Positions 6,628-14,515 of a stretch of DNA of 20,628 nucleotides are shown here, one piece after another (position 1 is the stretch's first letter; every line of letters starts with the position of its first letter). The notes beneath the pieces are model-generated. The model had not been told where the DNA came from. It worked only from the letters and a program-made list of their open reading frames with translations, and ran no database searches. A program made the translations under genes and the position numbers. The stretch covers positions 1-20,628 of the forward strand of contig JAUIME010000014.1 of the NCBI GenBank assembly GCA_030433195.1, given 5' to 3'. This stretch comes from a bacterium. GTDB taxonomy: Bacteria > Planctomycetota > JACOTG01 > JAUIME01.

Positions 6628-9600
6628 GCGCCCTGCGTCTCGTCTTCGCGAGCCTCGCTTACCATGCGCGCACCCACGCCGGGGTCGTGCTCGGATGCGC
6701 GATCTCGACGGCCGTGCTCGTCGGCGCGCTCTTTGTCGGCGACTCCGTGCATCGCAGCCTCGAGCGCATCGCGGTCACGCGCCTCGGCTCGATCGATCTC
6801 GCGCTCGAGACGGGCGATCGCTACTTCCGCTTCGACCTCGCGGACCGAATCGGCGAGCAGCTCGGGAGTGACGCGACCGTCGCGCCCATGATGCGCGTGG
6901 AAGGCATGGCGCTCGCCGAGCGCGAGGGCGACGGCGGCGGCTGGAACCAAGTGAATCGCGTGGAAGTGCTCGGCATCGACGCGCGCTTCTTCGAGCTCGT
7001 CCCGGAGGGCATCGCGGCACCGGCGCCGCTCGAGCCGGGCGAGATCGCGATCAGCGAACGCCTCGCGGCCGAGCTCGACGTCGAGCCGGGCGCCGAGATC
7101 TCGGTGCGGCTGCGCAAGCCGGGGTTGCTCTCCGAAGACGCTCCGCTCGCGTCGCGAGACGATCGCGGCACGCGGCGCGAACGGCTGCAGCTCGCGGCGA
7201 TCGTGCCCGACGCGGCGCTCGGGCGGTTCAGCTTGCGCGCGGAGCAGGTGAGCCCGTACAACGCGTTCGTCGATCTGGCATGGCTGCAAGAGACCGTCGA
7301 ACTCGAGGGCGCGGCGAACCGGCTGCTCGTCGCGATCGAGGGCGTCGCGTCCGAACCCGCCTCGACCGCGGTGCCCGCCGAGGCCCAGGCTGCCTTGCGC
7401 CAGGCGTGGCGGCTGGTCGATGCGGGCGTCGTCGTTCGTGACGAGCCCGATCTCGGCATCGTGCAGATCGAGAGTCCGCGGATCTTCCTCGATCCCGCGG
7501 TCGTCGAGGCAGCGAGCGCCGTCGGCGCGCCCGCCGTCGGCACGGTGACGTATCTCGTCGAATCGATCATCGCGGGCGACGCGTCGACTCCTTACTCGTT
7601 CGTGACGGCGCTCGGCGCGAGCGACGACGAACGCGTGAGTCTCGTCCCGCCCGCGATGGGCGACGACGAGATCCTCGTGAACGCATGGCTCGCGGACCAT
7701 CTCGGGATCGCGGCGGGGGATTCGGTCGACGTCGAGTATTCGGTGCTCGCGGCCGGGGACGCGTTCGAGCGCGCCGAGCGGACGTTCCGCGTGCGCGACG
7801 TGATCGCGATGGATCGGCTCACCGGCGAACGCGTGCTCGCGCCCGAGTTCCCGGGTTTGACCGACGTCGACTCGTGCGCCGACTGGGACATCGGGCTCAC
7901 GACCGACGAAGAAGCACTCGAAGATCCGGACAACGAGGCGTACTGGGAAGAGTACCGCGAAACCCCGAAGGCGATCGTCACGCTCGAAGCCGGCCGATCG
8001 ATGTGGGGCAACCGCTTCGGCGATCAGATGGGCGTGCGCTTCGCGCGCACCGCGGAAGGCGGCGAGGACGGCATCGCCGACGCGCTACGGGCGAACCTCG
8101 ATCCGGCCGACGTCGCGCTCGCGTGGCGGCCGGTGCGCGGCGAAGCCCTTCGCGCTGCATCGCAGTCGATGGATCTCGGGCAGTTGTTCCTCGGCATGAG
8201 CTTCTTCCTGATCGGAGCGTCGCTGCTGCTGACCGGCATGCTCTTCGTGTTCACGGTCGAACAGCGCGCGCGCGAAACGGGCGTGCTCCTCGCGGTCGGC
8301 TGGACCGCGGGGCGCGTGCGGCGGTTGCTGCTCGCCGAGGGCGCGGCACTGGCCGTCGTCGGTTCGGTGCTCGGCGTTCCGCTCGGATTCGGCTTTGCCG
8401 CGTTCCTCATCCGTCGACTCGAATCGTCGTGGAGCGGGGCGATCGCGGACGCTTCGGTGTCGTTCCACGCCGATTTCGACTCGGCCGTGATCGGAGTCGT
8501 CGCAGGCTCGGCGGTCTCGTTGCTCGCGATCGCGGTCGTCTCGTGGCGTCAGGCCAAGCGCCCCGTCCGTGAACTCGTAGCCGGCGACGTCGCGCCTCGG
8601 CTCGGCGAGCGCCCGGTCGGCGCGCGGCGGCGGCCGGTGACGTCACTCGCGATCGGGATCGGCGGGCTCGCGCTCGCCGCGGCGAGCGTCGCGTGGACGG
8701 TGGTCACCGATCCGCCGAGCCCCGCGGGAGCGTTCTTCGGAGCGGGTTTCCTCGCGCTCGTCGGAGGACTCGGGTTCGTGCGGCACGCACTCGCGAAGCT
8801 CGCGACCGGCGCGCACGCGAGCCGCGGGGTCGGCGCGCTCGGCCGCAGCAACGCAGGGCGTCGTCCCGGCCGCGGGCTCGCGACCGCGGGAATGCTCGCG
8901 GCGGGCGTGTTCCTCGTGCTGTCGGTCTCGGCGATGCAAGAAGACCTCGATCGCCAAGCCGGAGTGCGCGCTTCGGGAACGGGCGGCTTCGAGCTCTACG
9001 GCGAGACGAGCGTCGCGGTCCACGTCGACCTGAATTCCGAAGAGGGGCGCGACGAGTTCCGTTTGCGCGACGACGAGACACTTGCTGACGTCGACATCGT
9101 CCCTGTTCGGGTGCGCGACGGCGACGACGCGAGCTGCCTCAACCTCAACTTGTCGCTGACCCCGCCATTGCTCGGGATCGATCCCGAACGGTTCGCGGAG
9201 CTCGGCGCGTTCGCGAGTCCCGAGGAAGCCGATCGGCTGTTCGCGTTGCTCGAAGAACCGAGCGAGGACGGCATCGTCCCCGCGATCATCGGAGATTCCG
9301 CGACGGCCGTGTGGAAGCTTCGCAAGAAGGTCGGTCGCCATGGCGACGTCCTCGAGTACGTCGACGAGCGCGGCGAGACGTTCGGGGTGCGGTTGGTCGC
9401 GGCGATCCCGCAACGACTGTCCGTCCTGCAGGGACGTTTGCTCATCGCCGAGCGCGACTTCACGCAGCACTTCCCGGGCGAAGCCGGGCACCGGCTGTTC
9501 CTCGTCGACACACCACCCGACCGCGTCGAAGGCGTCCGCGACTACCTGACCGAACGACTCGACACGGTCGGCCTCGATCTCGTCCCGAGCGTCGAGCGGC

Positions 9601-10007
9601 TCGAACAGTTCTACACGGTCGAGGCCACGTACCTGCGGATGTTCGTGGTCTTGGGCGGGCTCGGCTTGTTGCTGGGATCGGCGGGCGTGGGCGTTCTCGT
9701 CCTGCGCAACGTCATGGAGCGTCGAGGGGAGCTGGCGCTGCTGCGGTCGATCGGATTCTCCAAAGAGCGCATCGGCGCGCTCGTGAGCGCCGAGCTCCGC
9801 TTCCTCGTAGCGGCCGGACTCGCGACAGGGACGGCGGCGGCGGCTCTCGCCATCGTGCCGACGTGGGTGCGCCCCGAGATCCAAATCCCGTACGGACTTC
9901 TGGCTGCGTTCCTCGGTGGTACGGCGGCGCTCGCGGTGCTGTCGATCCGTCTCGCGACGCAAGCCGCGCTTCGCGGGCGTCTCGTCGACGCGCTCCGCAG
10001 CGAGTGA
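6624..10007 (+). CDS. FtsX-like ABC permease, ten predicted transmembrane helices
   Basis: The product has 1127 aa from the ATG at 6624, which overlaps the ATPase stop. Helix 1 (about residues 17-40) is followed by a large periplasmic domain to about 520. Helices 2-4 (about 522-545, 573-595, 620-640) with the cytoplasmic loop TVEQRARETGVLLAVGWTAG form the first FtsX module. Helices 5-6 (about 672-723) and 7 (about 752-772) lead to a second periplasmic domain (about 773-1000). Helices 8-10 (about 1003-1027, 1058-1082, 1090-1110) with RNVMERRGELALLRSIGFSK form a second FtsX module. This duplicated layout resembles YbbP-type permeases, not the four-helix LolC/MacB type. With the preceding ATPase it should form a complete type VII ABC transporter that couples ATP hydrolysis to periplasmic movement. 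No MacA-like adaptor or TolC is in the window. The open frame extends to 6177 but that part shadows the ATPase. Confidence 0.93.
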   Translation: MSALRLVFASLAYHARTHAGVVLGCAISTAVLVGALFVGDSVHRSLERIAVTRLGSIDLALETGDRYFRFDLADRIGEQLGSDATVAPMMRVEGMALAEREGDGGGWNQVNRVEVLGIDARFFELVPEGIAAPAPLEPGEIAISERLAAELDVEPGAEISVRLRKPGLLSEDAPLASRDDRGTRRERLQLAAIVPDAALGRFSLRAEQVSPYNAFVDLAWLQETVELEGAANRLLVAIEGVASEPASTAVPAEAQAALRQAWRLVDAGVVVRDEPDLGIVQIESPRIFLDPAVVEAASAVGAPAVGTVTYLVESIIAGDASTPYSFVTALGASDDERVSLVPPAMGDDEILVNAWLADHLGIAAGDSVDVEYSVLAAGDAFERAERTFRVRDVIAMDRLTGERVLAPEFPGLTDVDSCADWDIGLTTDEEALEDPDNEAYWEEYRETPKAIVTLEAGRSMWGNRFGDQMGVRFARTAEGGEDGIADALRANLDPADVALAWRPVRGEALRAASQSMDLGQLFLGMSFFLIGASLLLTGMLFVFTVEQRARETGVLLAVGWTAGRVRRLLLAEGAALAVVGSVLGVPLGFGFAAFLIRRLESSWSGAIADASVSFHADFDSAVIGVVAGSAVSLLAIAVVSWRQAKRPVRELVAGDVAPRLGERPVGARRRPVTSLAIGIGGLALAAASVAWTVVTDPPSPAGAFFGAGFLALVGGLGFVRHALAKLATGAHASRGVGALGRSNAGRRPGRGLATAGMLAAGVFLVLSVSAMQEDLDRQAGVRASGTGGFELYGETSVAVHVDLNSEEGRDEFRLRDDETLADVDIVPVRVRDGDDASCLNLNLSLTPPLLGIDPERFAELGAFASPEEADRLFALLEEPSEDGIVPAIIGDSATAVWKLRKKVGRHGDVLEYVDERGETFGVRLVAAIPQRLSVLQGRLLIAERDFTQHFPGEAGHRLFLVDTPPDRVEGVRDYLTERLDTVGLDLVPSVERLEQFYTVEATYLRMFVVLGGLGLLLGSAGVGVLVLRNVMERRGELALLRSIGFSKERIGALVSAELRFLVAAGLATGTAAAALAIVPTWVRPEIQIPYGLLAAFLGGTAALAVLSIRLATQAALRGRLVDALRSE

Positions 10008-10023
10008 CGCGGCCGGGAAGTCG

Positions 10024-10052
10024 TGGCCAAGCGGCCGACGATCGGGCACAAT
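10024..10052 (+). promoter_or_regulatory. Possible sigma70-type promoter for the 10167 propeller gene
   Basis: TGGCCA (10024-10029) and CACAAT (10047-10052) are separated by 17 bp, each matching four of six consensus bases. They lie in the 159-bp gap between the permease stop and the next gene, leaving a leader of about 100 nt. The match is modest. The rest of the gap (10008-10166) holds no recognisable gene or strong hairpin. Confidence 0.35.
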
Positions 10053-10166
10053 CGAGCCTCGCCAAGAAGACCTCGGAGGGTGACAACCACACCGAACGAC
10101 GATCGAACGAGACACGACTGGGGCAAGTCGGAAGGTACGAACTCGCCCCACTACGAAAGGATGAAG

Positions 10167-11606
10167 ATGACGATGATGCGTACGAAACGGCACACGCGGA
10201 CGCTCGCGTGGGCGGTCGCGCTGCTCGTGACCGCGACGGCGCTGCCCGTTCAGGCGTCCGACTTCGATTCGAACTGGCACCAGTGGCGCGGACCCAATGC
10301 CGACGGACTCGCGCCCGACGCCAAGCCGCCGCTGACGTGGAGCGCGACGGAGAACGTCAAGTGGAAGGTCGCTATTCCGGGCGAAGGGCAAGCGACGCCG
10401 ATCATCTGGGAGAACAAGATCTTCGTCGCGGCCGCGGTCCACAAGAAGTCCGAGACCGCCGACGCCGACTCGGGTGACGGGGCGGACGGCCGACAATTCT
10501 CGCCGCAGCCTCCGCGTGGCGAGCAGGAGCGTCGCGGTGGACAGCGCCGCGGCGGTCGCCGTGGCGGTGGACGCAACGCGCCGCCGACCGAGACGTACCA
10601 GTACTCGCTCATGTGCCTGGACCGCGCGTCGGGCAAGACGCTTTGGGAGCGGGTCGCGATCGAGGCCGTGCCACACGAGGGCAAGCACTCGACGAGCTCG
10701 TTCGCCTCGATCTCGCCGACGACCGACGGCGAGCGCGTGTACTGCTCGTTCGGTTCGCGCGGCGTGTTCTGCTACTCGATGGACGGTGAGCTGCTGTGGA
10801 AGAAGGATCTCGGCGACATGCGGATCCGCAACAGCTTCGGCGAGGGATCGTCGCCCGTCGTGCACGGCGACGCGCTCGTGCACCTGTGGGATCACGAAGG
10901 CGATTCGTTCATCGTGTGCCTCGACGCGAAGTCAGGCAAGGAACGATGGCGCGTGGAACGCGACGAGCCGACCACCTGGAACACTCCGCTCGTTACGGAG
11001 CACGACGGCGTGACGCACGTCATCGCCAACGGCTCGAACCGCACGCGAAGCTACGACCTGAAGACCGGCAAGGTCATCTGGGAATGCGGCGGACAAGTCA
11101 GCAACCCGATCCCGTCGCCGCTTCGGATGGGCGATCACGTCATCTGCATGTCCGGGTATCGCGGCAACGCGATCACCGTGATCCCGCTGAGCGCGCGCGG
11201 CGACATCACCGACGAAGACAAGCTGCTGTGGTCGCGCGGTGACGCGGCGCCGTACGTCGCATCGCCGGTTCTCTACGGCGACAAGATCTACTTCACGAAG
11301 AGCCGCAACGCGCTGATTTCGTGTGCGGACGCGAAGACCGGTGAACTGCACTACGGCGAAGAACGCCTGCCCGAAATCAGCGGACTCTACGCGTCCCTGC
11401 TCGGCGCGGCCGGCCGAGTGTACGTGATCGGTCGTAGCGGCAAGACGATCGTGCTCGAGCACGGTCCCGAGTTCAAGGTGCTCGCCGTGAACGATCTCGG
11501 CGAGACGGTCGACGCGTCGCCCGTGGCGATCGGCGACGAGCTGTACATCCGCACCGAAGGTCACCTCTATTGCCTCGCGGAGGGCGCGGGCAAGAAGAAG
11601 GGCTGA
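10167..11606 (+). CDS. Secreted PQQ-like beta-propeller protein with Arg/Gly-rich insertion
   Basis: The product has 479 aa from the ATG at 10167. An in-frame ATG at 10161 abuts GAAAGG (10155-10160) with no spacing, whereas 10167 has the normal six bases; ATGs at 10173 and 10176 are alternatives. A clear signal peptide (RTKRHTRT, then hydrophobic, ending PVQA) precedes the opening WHQWRGPNADG and WKVAIPGEGQATPIIW typical of planctomycete PQQ-like propellers. Blades include MCLDRASGKTLW, CYSMDGELLW, VCLDAKSGKERW, YDLKTGKVIW and CADAKTGELHY. Between the first two strands (about residues 93-142) is an insertion first acidic, then rich in RGG (GEQERRGGQRRGGRRGGGRN). The tail is GKKKG. It probably acts in the periplasm; the partner is unknown. 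The 159-bp gap and a possible promoter suggest separate expression from the ABC operon. Confidence 0.9.
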   Translation: MTMMRTKRHTRTLAWAVALLVTATALPVQASDFDSNWHQWRGPNADGLAPDAKPPLTWSATENVKWKVAIPGEGQATPIIWENKIFVAAAVHKKSETADADSGDGADGRQFSPQPPRGEQERRGGQRRGGRRGGGRNAPPTETYQYSLMCLDRASGKTLWERVAIEAVPHEGKHSTSSFASISPTTDGERVYCSFGSRGVFCYSMDGELLWKKDLGDMRIRNSFGEGSSPVVHGDALVHLWDHEGDSFIVCLDAKSGKERWRVERDEPTTWNTPLVTEHDGVTHVIANGSNRTRSYDLKTGKVIWECGGQVSNPIPSPLRMGDHVICMSGYRGNAITVIPLSARGDITDEDKLLWSRGDAAPYVASPVLYGDKIYFTKSRNALISCADAKTGELHYGEERLPEISGLYASLLGAAGRVYVIGRSGKTIVLEHGPEFKVLAVNDLGETVDASPVAIGDELYIRTEGHLYCLAEGAGKKKG

Positions 11607-11642
11607 TCGATCGAGGTCTCCCGCGACGTGGCGTTTCGGCGT

Positions 11643-11660
11643 CCGCGCCGGTCAGCGCGG
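11643..11660. terminator. Hairpin at convergent junction
   Basis: CCGCGC and GCGCGG form a perfect 6-bp stem around a 6-nt loop. It lies 36 nt after the plus-strand propeller stop and covers the stop codon of the convergent minus-strand gene (11652-11654). There is no T-run on either strand, so an intrinsic terminator is doubtful. The location, where transcription from both sides must end, is the main argument. Confidence 0.3.
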
Positions 11661-12419
11661 GGGAGGGCTCGCGAGCGGTGCGCCGATCGCGAGCGCGTAG
11701 AGAGGATCCTCGTCCGGCGGGAGCCGTAGCTCTCGCCGGACGCATTCCGGATCGAACCCGCCCATCGGGACGGCGGCGAGTCCCGACGCCACCGCCTGCA
11801 ACAGCAGGTTCTGCGCCGCGTGACCGGCCTCGACGAAGACGTACTGCTCCGCGCGACCGTCTCCGTACGTCGCTTCGGTACGCGCGACGTTTCCCGTCAC
11901 GAAGACGAGCACCGGTGCTTGGCGTGCCGCATCCTGATCGACGCACTCCGTGAGCGCCGGCCGGGCGGGTGCATCGTCAGAGGATCCGAGCCGTACGAGC
12001 GTGTGTCCTGCGGGCTCGTAGCGGTGGACCGTTTCGCGGGAATCGCTGCCGGGATCGGATACGGGCTTTCGCACGACGTAGAGCGTCAGCGGATAGCAAG
12101 CGCCGGCCGACGGTGCCGCGCGAAGACCGTCTGGTCCCGTGATCCCTTGCGCCGCGAACAGGAGCTGCGACAGCTCGGCATCGGTGAGTGCGCGGGGCGC
12201 GAACGTCCGCACGGATCGCCGCGCGGCGATCGCGGCCTCGAGGCTCGTCGTGCCGTCGCGCGCGGGCGTCGGCAGCGCCACCCGCTCGACTTCGCGATAG
12301 GGTTCGCGTCCCGCGTTCCGTCCGCAGGCCGTCACGCAAATCAGCGAAGCGGCGAACGCGAGCGGCGGGAGGATCGCGACGACGCCGAAGCGCCGTCGCG
12401 TGGTACCGCCGTCGATCAT
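11652..12419 (-). CDS. SagB/ThcOx-like FMN nitroreductase-family protein, probable Tat-exported lipoprotein
   Basis: The product has 255 aa from the ATG at 12419, which overlaps the upstream stop (ATGA, 12416-12419). The open frame reaches 13022 but that part shadows the upstream gene. The N-terminus has Thr7-Arg8-Arg9-Arg10-Phe11, a twin-arginine motif, then a hydrophobic segment and a lipobox Val-Thr-Ala-Cys32. Such a protein would be folded with its cofactor in the cytoplasm, exported by Tat and lipidated. Residues 59-250 match the SagB-type dehydrogenase branch of the nitroreductase family: AARRSVRTF (65-73), APSAGACYP (102-110), YVFVEAGHAAQN (193-204), and GLAAVPMGGFDPECVRRELRLP near the end. 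The family binds FMN and catalyses two-electron redox reactions. At the usual Lys-Tyr pair the sequence has Thr184-Tyr185, so the catalytic Lys of azoline oxidases is absent. No RiPP cyclodehydratase or precursor gene is nearby, so peptide modification is unlikely. The substrate is unknown. Confidence 0.88.
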   Translation of the reverse strand: MIDGGTTRRRFGVVAILPPLAFAASLICVTACGRNAGREPYREVERVALPTPARDGTTSLEAAIAARRSVRTFAPRALTDAELSQLLFAAQGITGPDGLRAAPSAGACYPLTLYVVRKPVSDPGSDSRETVHRYEPAGHTLVRLGSSDDAPARPALTECVDQDAARQAPVLVFVTGNVARTEATYGDGRAEQYVFVEAGHAAQNLLLQAVASGLAAVPMGGFDPECVRRELRLPPDEDPLYALAIGAPLASPPPR

Positions 12420-14377
12420 TCGCTCGATCCGACCGCGACGAGGTGCGACCGCGTTCGGAAGAAGATCGTGTCGTCGGAGATGGCCGGCGTCGCCATGCAC
12501 GGCTCGCCGAGCGAGTTGATCTCGAGGAGCTCCATCTCGGGGGCGAGGCGCAGCACGAAGACGTCGCCCTCTTCGGACGTCGCGTAGAGGAGCCCGCCCG
12601 CCGCCACGATCGATGCCGTGTATCCGGTCGGGAGACCCGGTGAGCTGTCTTGGTTCTCGTTCGCGGGCGGCGTGTAGATGCGCTCGCGGAAGTGCTCGCG
12701 GCCGGTCAGCGGGTCGTAACAAGCGAGCACGCCCTGGTCGCTGCAGCAGAACAGGTAGCCGCCGTACGCGAGCGGCGTCTGCATGTAGTTGCCGCGGCGC
12801 TTCAGGTGGAACGCCAGCGCGGCCTCGATGTCGGGGTCGCGGTCGAGCGTCCCCGTCGCGCCCGTGTAAACGCCGTAGATCGGAGCTTCGCGGCCGTGCG
12901 CGCTCGTGAAGTACATGAGGTCGTCGTGCAGAACCGGCGTCGGCACGGGGATGTCCCCGCCACCCGTGAGCTTCCAGATTTCCTTGCCGGTTTCGAAGTC
13001 GTACCCGCCGACGTGCTTCCATCCGTTCGCCGCGACGCGAAGGTCACCGCCGTGGCGATACACGGTCGGCGTGCACCACGTCGGCACTTCCTCGCGCAAC
13101 GTGCGCCAAAGCTCGTCGCCCGTTTCCGCGTCGAGTGCGGCGAGGAACGACTGACCCTGCACGTCTACTTGCACCAGGACGCGGTCTTGGTAGAGGACCG
13201 GCGAGGATGCGAATCCCCACTGCGCGTTCGGGACCATGAAGAAACCCGAGTCGAGTCGCCCGAAGTCCTTGCTCCATTTCGGGGTGCCGTCCATCGCGAA
13301 GCAGTGCAGACCTTCGGTCCCGAGAAACGCGACGACGCGCTTGCCGTCGGTGACGGGCGTCGAGGCCGCGTGGCTGCCCTTGGGGTGACGCTGGATCGCG
13401 GGCTCGCCTTCGAACATCGTCCGCGTCCAAATCGTCTGGCCGCTCTCGCGGTCGAGGCAGTAGAGCTCGAAACGATGCGGGCCTTCGTCCGTCACGGGCA
13501 TGATGCTGCCGTACAGGCCGACCTTGAGCGCGGACTCTTCGCCATCGGTGCGGACCGCGGTCGTCACGAAGATGCGGTCGTTCCAGATGATCGGTGCCGA
13601 GTGGCAGAGACCCGGGATCGGGATCCGCCAGCGGATGTTCTCGCCCGATTCGATGTCCCAGGTTTTCGGCGTTACGGACCCGTGCCCGATTCCGTCGGCC
13701 GCGACGCCTCGGAACGAGGGCCACTGACCGTCGCGACGCGCTTGTTCGTGTTCGTCGTAGACCGGTCCGCTCGTACGTTCGGGACCCGCGGGAGCGCTGC
13801 TTTCGTTCTCGTCGGTCGCGGCGTCGTCCTCGCCGGTTTCGGTGTCGCTGCTCGACGATGCTGCGCCTTCCGAGGGTTCTCCCGACTCGGCGGGCGCCTT
13901 CTCGACGCGGCCGAACATCTGGCCGCCGTGGTTGCCGCCGCTCCAGGTGCCCGCGTAGGCGTCGCGGTAGACGAGCACGCGCGCCGTGTAGGTCCCGAGT
14001 CCGGGGATCGTCATGTCGGTGAGCGTGATGACGGGCGTGTCACCGGCCCAGAGCACCGAAAGCGGGATCGGAACCGTGACGTCGAGGTTGCCGTACTGCA
14101 CGCGCGCGTCGAAGCGCCAGCGGTCGTTGCCGAGCGGCGTGACCTTGCGGATCGTGTAGCGTTCTTCGCGCAGCGGCGCGTCGGCGCTCGCGCCGTCGAT
14201 CGTGAAGAAGCCGACGAGCGATGCGCCCGACATCGTGAGCTCGAACTCGCGCTCGAGGTCCGCCTTGCGGGCGGCCGCGTCGTCGGTCGAACCCTGTGCC
14301 GCGGCGAACGGCGCGCACGCGGCGACGATCGCGAGCGCGAGGGCGAACTGAGGGAGAGGGTTCCGCGAGAGACGCAT
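12416..14377 (-). CDS. Exported two-domain protein: N-terminal beta-rich domain plus PQQ-like propeller
   Basis: The product has 653 aa. The start is well set by TCCTCCT (14381-14387 on the plus strand, AGGAGGA in the gene's sense), four bases upstream. The signal sequence contains Val-Ala-Ala-Cys21 (lipobox-like) and also ends Ala-Ala-Ala27 before Gln28, so it is either a lipoprotein or cleaved by signal peptidase I. Residues about 35-158 form a separate domain (LTMSGASLVGFFTIDG ... LREERYTIRKVTPL ... TDMTIPGLGTYTARVLVYRD ... GTWSGGNHGGQMFGRVEK), which I recognise only as a recurrent planctomycete module. An acidic Ser/Glu/Asp linker (about 160-212) leads to the propeller (WPSFRGVAADG at about 217; IRWRIPIPGLCHSAPIIW; blades YCLDRESGQTIW, AALDAETGDELW and GYDFETGKEIW). 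The next gene overlaps by 4 nt, so the nitroreductase probably depends on this one for translation. A candidate promoter lies upstream. Confidence 0.9.
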   Translation of the reverse strand: MRLSRNPLPQFALALAIVAACAPFAAAQGSTDDAAARKADLEREFELTMSGASLVGFFTIDGASADAPLREERYTIRKVTPLGNDRWRFDARVQYGNLDVTVPIPLSVLWAGDTPVITLTDMTIPGLGTYTARVLVYRDAYAGTWSGGNHGGQMFGRVEKAPAESGEPSEGAASSSSDTETGEDDAATDENESSAPAGPERTSGPVYDEHEQARRDGQWPSFRGVAADGIGHGSVTPKTWDIESGENIRWRIPIPGLCHSAPIIWNDRIFVTTAVRTDGEESALKVGLYGSIMPVTDEGPHRFELYCLDRESGQTIWTRTMFEGEPAIQRHPKGSHAASTPVTDGKRVVAFLGTEGLHCFAMDGTPKWSKDFGRLDSGFFMVPNAQWGFASSPVLYQDRVLVQVDVQGQSFLAALDAETGDELWRTLREEVPTWCTPTVYRHGGDLRVAANGWKHVGGYDFETGKEIWKLTGGGDIPVPTPVLHDDLMYFTSAHGREAPIYGVYTGATGTLDRDPDIEAALAFHLKRRGNYMQTPLAYGGYLFCCSDQGVLACYDPLTGREHFRERIYTPPANENQDSSPGLPTGYTASIVAAGGLLYATSEEGDVFVLRLAPEMELLEINSLGEPCMATPAISDDTIFFRTRSHLVAVGSSE

Positions 14378-14457
14378 CGTTCCTCCTGAACTCGTGGGGA
14401 AGCCCGCTCGCCGAACGCGAATCGGGCACGGCAGTCACTTCTCGACCCGGACGAGGG

Positions 14458-14486
14458 ATTGTACGGAAACGAATCGGCGATGGCGA
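14458..14486 (-). promoter_or_regulatory. Probable sigma70-type promoter for the 14377 gene
   Basis: Read on the minus strand, TCGCCA (14486-14481) and TACAAT (14463-14458) are spaced by 17 bp, matching four and five of six consensus bases. Transcription would begin near 14450, giving a leader of about 75 nt with the strong AGGAGGA site. This is the best promoter-like match in the window and implies that the propeller/nitroreductase pair can be expressed on its own. Confidence 0.5.
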
Positions 14487-14490
14487 CACA

Positions 14491-14504
14491 CGATTCGTGA
14501 ATCG
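14491..14504. promoter_or_regulatory. Palindrome next to the promoter, possible operator
   Basis: CGATTC-GT-GAATCG is a perfect 14-bp palindrome immediately upstream of the proposed -35. A further CGAATCG half-site lies at 14470-14476, inside the promoter spacer. The two-base centre is too short for an RNA loop, so protein binding is more likely than a hairpin. No regulator gene is in the window. Confidence 0.35.
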
Positions 14505-14515
14505 CGGCGATGCGG

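Noticed and set aside
5845..10007. MacAB-TolC type drug efflux pump
   Set aside because: ATPase and permease are on separate genes, the permease has a duplicated ten-helix layout, and there is no adaptor or outer-membrane channel in the window.
8643..10895. Open frame of 750 codons on the minus strand, opposite the permease and the next propeller
   Set aside because: It has Arg/His-rich low-complexity composition without recognisable motifs and crosses two real genes and a promoter region. It is a composition shadow.
11652..12419. RiPP (thiazole/oxazole peptide) biosynthesis gene
   Set aside because: No cyclodehydratase, precursor peptide or leader-binding protein is nearby. The catalytic Lys is replaced by Thr and the protein appears exported.
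12420..13022. Extension of the nitroreductase frame to 456 aa
   Set aside because: It shadows the upstream propeller gene. The Tat motif and lipobox only make sense with the start at 12419.
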